DNA from: an uncultured Christensenella sp.
GTDB lineage: Bacteria; Bacillota; Clostridia; Christensenellales; Borkfalkiaceae
Direction of reading: 5' to 3'
NCBI GenBank assembly: GCA_910579705.1
Contig: CAJTUI010000007.1
Coordinates: 1-64,000, forward strand
DNA length: 64,000 nt
Shown here one piece after another: positions 17,497 through 23,086 of the stretch (position 1 is its first letter; the number at the start of each line of letters is the position of its first letter). The notes below the pieces were generated by a model. It made no database searches, was not told the DNA's origin, and worked only from the letters and a program-made list of their open reading frames with translations. Position numbers and translations under genes: made by a program.

Positions 17497-20145
17497 ATGG
17501 CAAAGAAGTATTGCTATCTCTTCACCGAAGGCGATGCAAGTATGCGCGAACTTTTGGGCGGCAAAGGCGCCAACCTCGCGGAGATGACTAAAATCGGTCT
17601 TCCGGTGCCTCAGGGTTTCACTATCTCTACCGAAGCCTGCACGCAGTACTACGAAGACGGTCGCAGAATAAACGACGGTATTCAGAAAGAAATTATGACC
17701 TATATCGACAAGATGGAAAAGGTCTGCAACAAAAAGTTCGGCGACAAGGTTAACCCCCTGCTTGTTTCCGTGCGTTCGGGCGCGAGAGCTTCTATGCCCG
17801 GTATGATGGATACCATTCTCAACCTCGGCCTGAACGAGGACGTCGTAAACACGATAGCAACCAAGTCCGGCAACCCCCGCTGGGCGTGGGACTGTTACAG
17901 GAGATTTATCCAGATGTTTTCCGACGTCGTTATGGAAGTAGGTAAAAAGTACTTCGAAAAGCTTATCGACGAAATGAAGGAAAAGAAGGGTATCGAGTAC
18001 GACGTAGACCTCACGGCGGACGATCTGAAAGAGCTCGCTTACCAGTTCAAAGCGGAGTATAAGAAACAGCTCGGCAAAGATTTCCCCGACGATCCCAAGG
18101 AACAGCTTTTCGAGGCGGTTAAGGCCGTTTTCCGTTCCTGGGACAACCCCCGCGCAAACATCTACCGTATGGACCACGACATCCCTTACAGCTGGGGCAC
18201 GGCCGTAAACGTACAGATGATGGCGTTCGGCAACCTCGGCAACACTTCTGGCACGGGCGTCGCGTTCACGCGTAACCCCGCTACCGGCGAAAAGGGTCTT
18301 ATGGGCGAGTTCCTCGTAAACGCGCAGGGCGAAGACGTCGTTGCTGGCGTTCGTACTCCGATGCCTATCGAGCAGATGAAGGACGTATTCCCCGAGGCAT
18401 ACGCGCAGTTCCAGAAGGTCTGCAAAACGCTTGAAAACCATTACCGCGATATGCAGGATATGGAATTCACCATCGAAGACAACAAACTGTATATGCTCCA
18501 GACCCGTAACGGTAAACGTACCGCGGCGGCGGCAATCAAAATCGCCTGCGACCTCATTGACGAGAAAATGATTTCCGAGAAGGAAGCGCTTATGCAGATA
18601 GACGCCAAGTCGCTGGATATGCTCCTGCATCCCCAGTTCGACGCGAAGGCGCTTAAAGAGGCAGACAAAAACAACGTGGTCGGCAAGGGTATCGCGGCGT
18701 CCCCCGGCGCGGCTGCGGGCAGCATAGTATTTACCGCGGAAGACGCGGTTATCGAAGGCAAGAAGGGCAAGAAAGTAGTCCTTGTCCGTCTTGAAACCTC
18801 GCCCGAAGATATCGAGGGTATGAAGTACTCGCAGGGTATTCTTACCGTACGCGGCGGCCAGACCTCGCACGCGGCGGTTGTTGCGCGCGGTATGGGAACG
18901 TGTTGCGTTTCCGGTTGCGGCGACATCAAAATGGACGAAGAAAACAAGAGGTTCACTCTTGCAGGAAAAGTATTCAAAGAGGGCGACGGCATTTCGCTTG
19001 ACGGTTCCACCGGCAACATCTACGACTGCCTTATCCCCACCGTTCCCGCAGACCCCAACTCCGGCTACTTCGGAAGAATTATGGAACTTGCGGACAAGTA
19101 CAAGGCGCTCGGCGTAAGAACTAACGCGGACACCCCCGCGGACGCTAAGCAGGCGGCGGCGTTCGGCGCTCAGGGCATCGGCCTCTGCCGTACGGAGCAT
19201 ATGTTCTTCGACCCCGCGAGAATAGGCGCGTTCAGAGAAATGATCTGCTCCGACACCGTCGAGGAGAGAGAGGCGGCGCTCGCTAAAATCGAGCCTATGC
19301 AGCAGGCCGACTTCGAAGGGCTTATGGAGGCGCTCGAAGGCCAGCCCGTAACTATCCGTTTCCTTGACCCGCCCCTTCACGAGTTCGTTCCCAGCGACGA
19401 AGAGGACATCAAGGCGCTTGCAAAGACCCAGAACAAGACCGTTGCGCAGATTAAGCAGATTATTTCCGACTTGCACGAGTTCAACCCGATGATGGGTCAC
19501 CGCGGCTGCCGTCTTACGGTAACCTATCCCGAAATCGCCGTTATGCAGACCAAGGCAGTAATCAAGGCTGCAATCAACGTTCAGAAAAAGCACCCCGACT
19601 GGAAAGTCGTTCCCGAAATTATGATTCCGCTCACGGGCGAAGTCAAAGAGCTTGCGTACGTTAAGAAGACGGTCGTCAAGACCGCGGACGAGCTTATCGC
19701 GGCGTCGGGCGTGGCTCTTAAATACGAAGTCGGAACTATGATTGAAATTCCCCGTGCGTGCATCACTGCGGACGAAATTGCGAAAGAGGCGGATTTCTTC
19801 TGTTTCGGCACCAACGATCTTACGCAGATGACTTTCGGTTTCAGCCGTGACGACGCGGGCAAGTTCCTGCCTTCGTACTACTCCAACAAGATTTACGAAA
19901 GCGACCCGTTCTCGCGCCTTGACACCGTCGGCGTGGGCAAGCTTATGGATACGGCCGTTAAACTCGGCAAGGGCTCCAACAAGGCGCTCCACATCGGTAT
20001 CTGCGGCGAGCACGGCGGCGACCCTTCGTCTATCGAGTTCTGCCACAGCATCGGCCTTAACTATGTTTCCTGCTCGCCTTACCGCGTGCCCATCGCACGT
20101 CTTTCCGCGGCACAAGCAAACATCCGTAATCCGAGGTCCAAGTAA
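17497..20145 (+). CDS. ppdK: Pyruvate, phosphate dikinase
   Basis: An 882-residue PPDK that interconverts pyruvate, ATP and phosphate with phosphoenolpyruvate, AMP and pyrophosphate. In Clostridia it often replaces or supplements pyruvate kinase. The nucleotide-binding domain is N-terminal (GGKGANLAEM, RSGARASMPGMMDTILNLG). The swivelling phosphohistidine domain has GGQTSHAA at 453-460, with catalytic His458. The PEP-binding TIM barrel is C-terminal (GLCRTEHMFF, GTNDLTQMTFGFSRDD, GICGEHGG). The length is full. Codon choice is biased and the promoter and ribosome site are strong, which suggests high expression. It is monocistronic, with its own terminator. The 881-residue opposite-strand open frame is a composition artefact. 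Confidence 0.97.
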   Translation: MAKKYCYLFTEGDASMRELLGGKGANLAEMTKIGLPVPQGFTISTEACTQYYEDGRRINDGIQKEIMTYIDKMEKVCNKKFGDKVNPLLVSVRSGARASMPGMMDTILNLGLNEDVVNTIATKSGNPRWAWDCYRRFIQMFSDVVMEVGKKYFEKLIDEMKEKKGIEYDVDLTADDLKELAYQFKAEYKKQLGKDFPDDPKEQLFEAVKAVFRSWDNPRANIYRMDHDIPYSWGTAVNVQMMAFGNLGNTSGTGVAFTRNPATGEKGLMGEFLVNAQGEDVVAGVRTPMPIEQMKDVFPEAYAQFQKVCKTLENHYRDMQDMEFTIEDNKLYMLQTRNGKRTAAAAIKIACDLIDEKMISEKEALMQIDAKSLDMLLHPQFDAKALKEADKNNVVGKGIAASPGAAAGSIVFTAEDAVIEGKKGKKVVLVRLETSPEDIEGMKYSQGILTVRGGQTSHAAVVARGMGTCCVSGCGDIKMDEENKRFTLAGKVFKEGDGISLDGSTGNIYDCLIPTVPADPNSGYFGRIMELADKYKALGVRTNADTPADAKQAAAFGAQGIGLCRTEHMFFDPARIGAFREMICSDTVEEREAALAKIEPMQQADFEGLMEALEGQPVTIRFLDPPLHEFVPSDEEDIKALAKTQNKTVAQIKQIISDLHEFNPMMGHRGCRLTVTYPEIAVMQTKAVIKAAINVQKKHPDWKVVPEIMIPLTGEVKELAYVKKTVVKTADELIAASGVALKYEVGTMIEIPRACITADEIAKEADFFCFGTNDLTQMTFGFSRDDAGKFLPSYYSNKIYESDPFSRLDTVGVGKLMDTAVKLGKGSNKALHIGICGEHGGDPSSIEFCHSIGLNYVSCSPYRVPIARLSAAQANIRNPRSK

Positions 20146-20168
20146 TAGTGGTTTAACCGCTACTTGAC

Positions 20169-20182
20169 CACAATATATTGTG
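20169..20182. repeat. 14-bp perfect palindrome after ppdK
   Basis: CACAATATATTGTG is its own reverse complement. It lies between the ppdK stop and its terminator, at the host/mobile-element border. It could be a protein site or incidental, and no second copy was noticed at the other border. Confidence 0.3.
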
Positions 20183-20186
20183 TTTT

Positions 20187-20222
20187 AAGGCTTATTCCCA
20201 AGTGGAATAAGCCTTATTTTTA
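20187..20222 (+). terminator. Strong intrinsic terminator of ppdK
   Basis: The perfect 12-base stem AAGGCTTATTCC (20187-20198) pairs with GGAATAAGCCTT (20204-20215) across a CAAGT loop, followed by ATTTTTA. Confidence 0.92.
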
Positions 20223-20279
20223 TGCCAAAAACAGCCCGAAATTCGTTAAAAAAAGTTTATTTCCGCACTTCTTTTACAC

Positions 20280-20308
20280 TTGACTTGCAGCCATATATTT
20301 GCTATAAT
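20280..20308 (+). promoter_or_regulatory. Near-consensus promoter for the IstA-like gene
   Basis: TTGACT (20280-20285), a 17-base spacer and TATAAT (20303-20308). Transcription should begin near 20315, leaving a very short leader before ATG 20332 with AAAGG in it. Confidence 0.8.
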
Positions 20309-20331
20309 AATAGGGTAAAGGCATGCAGAAA

Positions 20332-20880
20332 ATGGTCAATTACAGGGCAATACTTTTATATTATACGAAAGGTAATACGAATACCCAGATCGCTACGATA
20401 TGTGGGTGTTCTCGTCCTACGGTAATAAGAACCATTAAGCGTTCCAAAGAATTAAAATTGCAATTGCCTGTGTCCGATAGTATTTCCGATCAAGAGCTTT
20501 ACTTGATGCTCTTTCCGAAAAAAGGCAGAGATGAGAGCTATTATTGCCCGGATTTCTATCTTTTGGACAAAGACAGAAAGAAAAGAAGCTTTTCCAAGTT
20601 CCGCGCATGGCTTAAGTATTGCAGGATTTGTGCGAGAGAAGGTCGGAAAGCATATAAGAAGACGCAGTTTTACAAGCTCTATTATTTGTCCTGTCACAAA
20701 CCTTATATAAGAGCTACGTCAAGTAAGAACCTTATGCAAATCAGGCTTTATGAGGCACTCGCCGAAAGATTGCTCAAAAAATATGGAGCCGATCATTTCG
20801 CTTTTTTGGAATTTGATCAAGAAAGAACGGCTTGGTGTAGTAAACTTCGATTGGATAAGCATAAACTGTGGGCAACTTAA
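20332..20880 (+). CDS. Orphan IS21 IstA-type N-terminal DNA-binding protein
   Basis: A 182-residue protein that resembles only the N-terminal DNA-binding half of IS21-family transposase IstA. It has an opening like MVNYRAIL, a helix-turn-helix (TNTQIATICGCSRPTVIRTI, about residues 17-36), then the ELKLQLPVSDSISDQEL and LFPKKG region and a second helical domain (FSKFRAWLKYCRICAREGRKAY). The RNase H-like DDE catalytic core that should follow is absent, and no IstB ATPase is next to it. The C-terminal 60 residues are unrelated. ATG 20332 is preferred to ATG 20323 because AAAGG is then about 10 bases upstream. It could be a decayed transposase or a domesticated regulator. The intact frame, own promoter and own terminator favour a functional HTH protein. 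Confidence 0.7.
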   Translation: MVNYRAILLYYTKGNTNTQIATICGCSRPTVIRTIKRSKELKLQLPVSDSISDQELYLMLFPKKGRDESYYCPDFYLLDKDRKKRSFSKFRAWLKYCRICAREGRKAYKKTQFYKLYYLSCHKPYIRATSSKNLMQIRLYEALAERLLKKYGADHFAFLEFDQERTAWCSKLRLDKHKLWAT

Positions 20881-20892
20881 TATCTGTTTTAA

Positions 20893-20918
20893 CCCGAATA
20901 TTTTTAGTCGGGCTTTTT
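20893..20918 (+). terminator. Probable intrinsic terminator after the IstA-like gene
   Basis: The five-base stem CCCGA/TCGGG (20893-20897 and 20908-20912) with a 10-base loop is followed by CTTTTT. The stem is short but well placed, just before the next promoter. Confidence 0.55.
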
Positions 20919-20933
20919 GACATTCCGTTTTTC

Positions 20934-20962
20934 TTGACATATCTATCTAAATCAAATATAAT
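20934..20962 (+). promoter_or_regulatory. Perfect consensus sigma-A promoter of the riboswitch transcript
   Basis: TTGACA (20934-20939), a 17-base spacer and TATAAT (20957-20962), an exact consensus. The expected first base, about 20969, coincides with the start of the riboswitch P1 helix, which supports both calls. Confidence 0.92.
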
Positions 20963-20968
20963 AATGAC

Positions 20969-21090
20969 ACCATAAAGAGTGTGCGAGGGACAAGCCCGTT
21001 GACCACACAGCAACCTGCCGATACGGTAAGGTGCTAACGCTTGGATAGATGGGATAATAGTCGTTTATAACCCATCTTCATCGATGGGTT
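20969..21090 (+). ncRNA. SAM-I-clan riboswitch with terminator expression platform
   Basis: The conserved SAM-I core is present in order: AAAGAG (20974-20979), a P2 arm GTGTG closing on CACAC with GAGGGAC, GCCC and TGA between them, GCAACC (21010-21015), P3 CCTGCC/GGTAAGG, then AGGTGCTAA. P1 can form from CCAT (20970-20973) and ATGG (21049-21052). The expression platform is explicit. GATGGG (21048-21053) can pair with CCCATC (21071-21076) as antiterminator, or AACCCATC (21069-21076) pairs with GATGGGTT (21083-21090) as terminator followed by TTCTT. SAM binding would hold P1, free CCCATC and stop transcription. P4 looks reduced, so a SAM-I/IV variant is possible. The downstream gene is of unknown function. 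Confidence 0.8.
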
Positions 21091-21097
21091 TTCTTAT

Positions 21098-21130
21098 ACC
21101 TCTTTGTGGAAAAATCAAAGAGGTGTTTTT
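21098..21130 (+). promoter_or_regulatory. Second hairpin that hides the ribosome site of the next gene
   Basis: ACCTCTTTG (21098-21106) pairs perfectly with CAAAGAGGT (21116-21124) over a nine-base loop, and GTTTTT follows directly before ATG 21131. The right arm contains the Shine-Dalgarno AGAGGTG, so the helix can block translation or, with its T tract, act as another terminator. Confidence 0.7.
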
Positions 21131-21493
21131 ATGGAATTTTTTCACGCAAAAATTTATTGGAGCGGATACGGCGAAATAATAACAAATGTTGCCGAACTGC
21201 CGAGCCCGGACGGGAGTGGGTTGACGGATTTAAACGGGGAATATGCTATATTATGGGTTTCACTAAAAGATACTGAGATTCTTGAATTGAGACGTTATTT
21301 AGAGAGTGAGTCAGAGAAAAGTGTTAGTGATGATGAGTTCGAAAGATATATGGAAGCAACTTTCTACAATGGATCCCCGATAGATAGTTGGTTCAATCTT
21401 GAAAAATTTCTGCAAGTTTGTCATCAGCTTCAAATTAGTCCGACAATGTTTTATTATAGATACGAACTTATATTGACCTTGAATATGAAGTAG
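21131..21493 (+). CDS. Riboswitch-controlled small protein of unknown function
   Basis: A 120-residue acidic soluble protein with no signal peptide, membrane helix or recognised motif. It starts MEFFHAKIYWSGYGEII with a strand-rich first half (EYAILWVSLKD), followed by an acidic helical part (LRRYLESESEKS) and an aromatic C-terminus. ATG 21131 has AGAGGTG at correct spacing. The in-frame TTG at 21104 falls inside the leader hairpin and is rejected. The SAM-I-like riboswitch upstream predicts expression when SAM is low, so a role in methionine or SAM economy, or in evading or sensing host methylation, is conceivable. Neither is shown by the protein itself. A 131-base AT-rich gap follows. Confidence 0.75.
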   Translation: MEFFHAKIYWSGYGEIITNVAELPSPDGSGLTDLNGEYAILWVSLKDTEILELRRYLESESEKSVSDDEFERYMEATFYNGSPIDSWFNLEKFLQVCHQLQISPTMFYYRYELILTLNMK

Positions 21494-21624
21494 GATGGAT
21501 ACTCTTCTTGCGTCGAGTAAAAAATTTATAAATTATTTTAAATCTCGGGAATGTTAGAAATCTCCTTGCGTTTTTCTTTATGTAGCCCAATAGGGAACAA
21601 AAAATAGTGTAAGGAGCTTTAATC

Positions 21625-22233
21625 ATGGCAAAAAAATGTGAATCGAATGATATATTCAGCGGGATGCTGGATTTGCTTATCAACCGTGGTGTTGTTGAGG
21701 ATAAGAGAATTCTCAACCCTCAGGTGCGTTTGGACAAGCAAAAAAGAAATCAAATGGCATACCATAATACCGAATTGCTCTTAAAGCATTATAGGGATAT
21801 AGTTTGGCTTTTGGAATGCTTCCCGGATACGATTGCAGATGAGTTGGAAGAGCCTATGAAAGACGTCGATGAACTTATAGATAGGCTTGACCTTGAAATG
21901 GCAAAAGGAAATAGGCGCGTTGAAAATCGGTTGAGAAGTCTTGAAGCCACAAGGCTTATGTTGGATAGAATCAATGATGCGCTTACTGTATTAAAGCAGA
22001 AACCGCGTGACGGCGAAATACTTTATGAGCTTATTAGGCTCACATATATAGAACCTGAAAAATTGACGCACAACGAACTTCTTTTTCGGTTAAGTATTTC
22101 CTCGCGGCAATATTATCGCTATAAGGAGCAGGCTTTTGCAGTAATTTCTTTACGCTTATGGTCGGCGCCGGATAGGGATACGGACGCATGGCTTCAGATC
22201 CTTTCTTTAATGGATCAAAATAATGATACTTAA
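21625..22233 (+). CDS. ArpU/RinA-like transcriptional regulator
   Basis: A 202-residue helical protein. Residues about 45-120 form a probable coiled coil (KHYRDIVWLLECFPDTI to RRVENRLRSLEATRLMLDRI). The C-terminal 60 residues resemble the sigma region 4-like HTH of phage and element late regulators of the ArpU/RinA type (HNELLFRLSISSRQYYRYKEQAFAVISLRL). These proteins activate late or transfer operons in phages and mobile elements. A good AAGGAG ribosome site precedes ATG 21625. It is a natural candidate to act on the phased repeats at 22518-22567, upstream of the T4SS promoter. The family call rests on the pattern of the C-terminal helix and is moderate. Confidence 0.65.
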   Translation: MAKKCESNDIFSGMLDLLINRGVVEDKRILNPQVRLDKQKRNQMAYHNTELLLKHYRDIVWLLECFPDTIADELEEPMKDVDELIDRLDLEMAKGNRRVENRLRSLEATRLMLDRINDALTVLKQKPRDGEILYELIRLTYIEPEKLTHNELLFRLSISSRQYYRYKEQAFAVISLRLWSAPDRDTDAWLQILSLMDQNNDT

Positions 22234-22234
22234 T

Positions 22235-22272
22235 CTGTTCTAATTGATTTATAAGAACAGTTGTGGTATAAT
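22235..22272 (+). promoter_or_regulatory. Promoter with overlapping dyad operator
   Basis: TTGATT (22244-22249), a 17-base spacer and TATAAT (22267-22272). A perfect dyad CTGTTCT (22235-22241), N12, AGAACAG (22254-22260) encloses the -35 box, the expected place for a repressor site. Confidence 0.75.
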
Positions 22273-22299
22273 GAAAAAACTTTGGAGGATAGATAGGAT

Positions 22300-22467
22300 A
22301 TGAAATATTATACCTGTAATAAATGTAGATATACTTTTTGCTCGGAAGAGGAGTGCGAGCGGTGTGCCGATTGCGGTAAAAAGGATATTCGTCCCGCAAC
22401 CGAAGAAGAGATAAATCAATATTTGAAATTCCGAGAGGAGTTCAAAGACGATAAAAAGCAATATTGA
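22300..22467 (+). CDS. Small zinc-ribbon protein, 55 residues
   Basis: A short gene with TTTGGAGG (22281-22288) 11 bases before ATG 22300. The 55-residue product has six cysteines at residues 6, 9, 14, 19, 22 and 25 (CNKC, C, C-X2-C-X2-C), a compact zinc-binding pattern. An acidic and basic helical tail follows (EEEINQYLKFREEFKDDKKQY). It has its own promoter with an operator-like dyad. Small zinc ribbons of this kind in mobile elements are often regulators or RNA/DNA-binding accessory proteins. No specific function can be assigned. Confidence 0.7.
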   Translation: MKYYTCNKCRYTFCSEEECERCADCGKKDIRPATEEEINQYLKFREEFKDDKKQY

Positions 22468-22517
22468 ATAAGGAGCTGAGGTCAACACCTTGGCTCTTTT
22501 AATTTATAATAAATGAA

Positions 22518-22567
22518 TGCCTATTTCTTGCGCATTTTTTGCCTATTTTTTGCGTAAAAGTTGCGTA
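22518..22567 (+). repeat. Helically phased direct repeats upstream of the T4SS promoter
   Basis: Two 17-base repeats beginning TGCCTATTT (22518-22534 and 22540-22556) differ at two positions. Within and after them, TTGCGYA occurs at 22528, 22550 and 22561, that is, spaced by 22 and 11 bases on one face of the helix. The group ends 21 bases before the -35 box. Confidence 0.65.
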
Positions 22568-22588
22568 AAAATTGGCAGTAAAATGCGG

Positions 22589-22617
22589 ATGACATGCAAA
22601 TGCAAATGTGCTATTAT
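22589..22617 (+). promoter_or_regulatory. Promoter of the T4SS operon
   Basis: ATGACA (22589-22594), a 17-base spacer and TATTAT (22612-22617), one mismatch per box. Start expected near 22624. The weaker boxes fit an activator-dependent promoter with sites at 22518-22567. Confidence 0.65.
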
Positions 22618-22648
22618 GTTAGTGTCGAAAATTGAACGCAGCAGATGA

Positions 22649-22678
22649 GCGTCGTACTCAAGCGGTACGGCGCTTTTT
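22649..22678 (+). terminator. Attenuator hairpin in the T4SS leader
   Basis: GCGTCGTAC (22649-22657) pairs with GTACGGCGC (22665-22673), one G-U pair, across a seven-base loop, followed by TTTTT. It lies between the promoter and the first T4SS gene, so transcription must read through it. That suggests antitermination or attenuation. Confidence 0.7.
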
Positions 22679-22705
22679 CTATGCAAAAAAACAAGGAGGT
22701 TCGAT

Positions 22706-23071
22706 ATGTTAAATCAAAAAGCCAAAAAGAACAAGGGAGCGGTTATAGCATACTGGCTGATAGTAGCGGCGTTGCTTGCGGTTATTATTTGCGTAAAACC
22801 GGTTATGGCTGCCGAAGAAACGATGTGGGACAGGTTCTCTACCATCATGAATGATTTCTATGGCAAGCTTCTCGGTATCAGTACTATAGTAGCTGTGACT
22901 ATGGCGGCGATTGCTTTAATCATCAGAATGGTTTCCAAAAACCAAAAGACAGTTGATGAAGCAACCGCGTGGATCAAGCGCATTGTTATAACGTGGATTA
23001 TCCTGAATTCTATCGGTTTGATTGTGGCGTATATTCAGCCGCTTATCGCCGGTGGAAATTACGGAGGATAG
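22706..23071 (+). CDS. Maff2/VirB2-like T4SS pilin-type membrane protein
   Basis: A 121-residue protein with an N-terminal hydrophobic segment (about 12-32, ending KPVMAAEE, a plausible signal cleavage) and two further membrane helices (about 52-72 and 90-112). The size, order and position directly upstream of a TrbL-like gene match the Maff2/VirB2 family of Firmicutes conjugative elements, proposed pilus or channel components. AAGGAGG (22693-22699) precedes ATG 22706. It is the first gene of the T4SS operon, behind an attenuator. The family link is based on size, topology and context. Confidence 0.75.
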   Translation: MLNQKAKKNKGAVIAYWLIVAALLAVIICVKPVMAAEETMWDRFSTIMNDFYGKLLGISTIVAVTMAAIALIIRMVSKNQKTVDEATAWIKRIVITWIILNSIGLIVAYIQPLIAGGNYGG

Positions 23072-23086
23072 GTAAGGAGAAAAATT

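Noticed and set aside
17470..20115. 881-residue open frame on the minus strand opposite ppdK
   Set aside because: Its product is Arg, Val and His-rich without motifs. ppdK on the other strand is certain, and the frame is a by-product of GC-rich biased codons.
20222..20425. 67-residue frame at the left edge of the element
   Set aside because: It overlaps the promoter and start of the IstA-like gene in another frame and has no ribosome site.
22518..22567. CRISPR or plasmid iteron array
   Set aside because: There are only two full repeats, no spacers of constant size, no replication protein and a location directly upstream of a promoter. A regulatory site is more likely.
22645..22854. Possible leader peptide beginning ATGAGCGTCG before the T4SS operon
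   Set aside because: There is no ribosome site, it spans the attenuator hairpin and it runs into the pilin gene in another frame.
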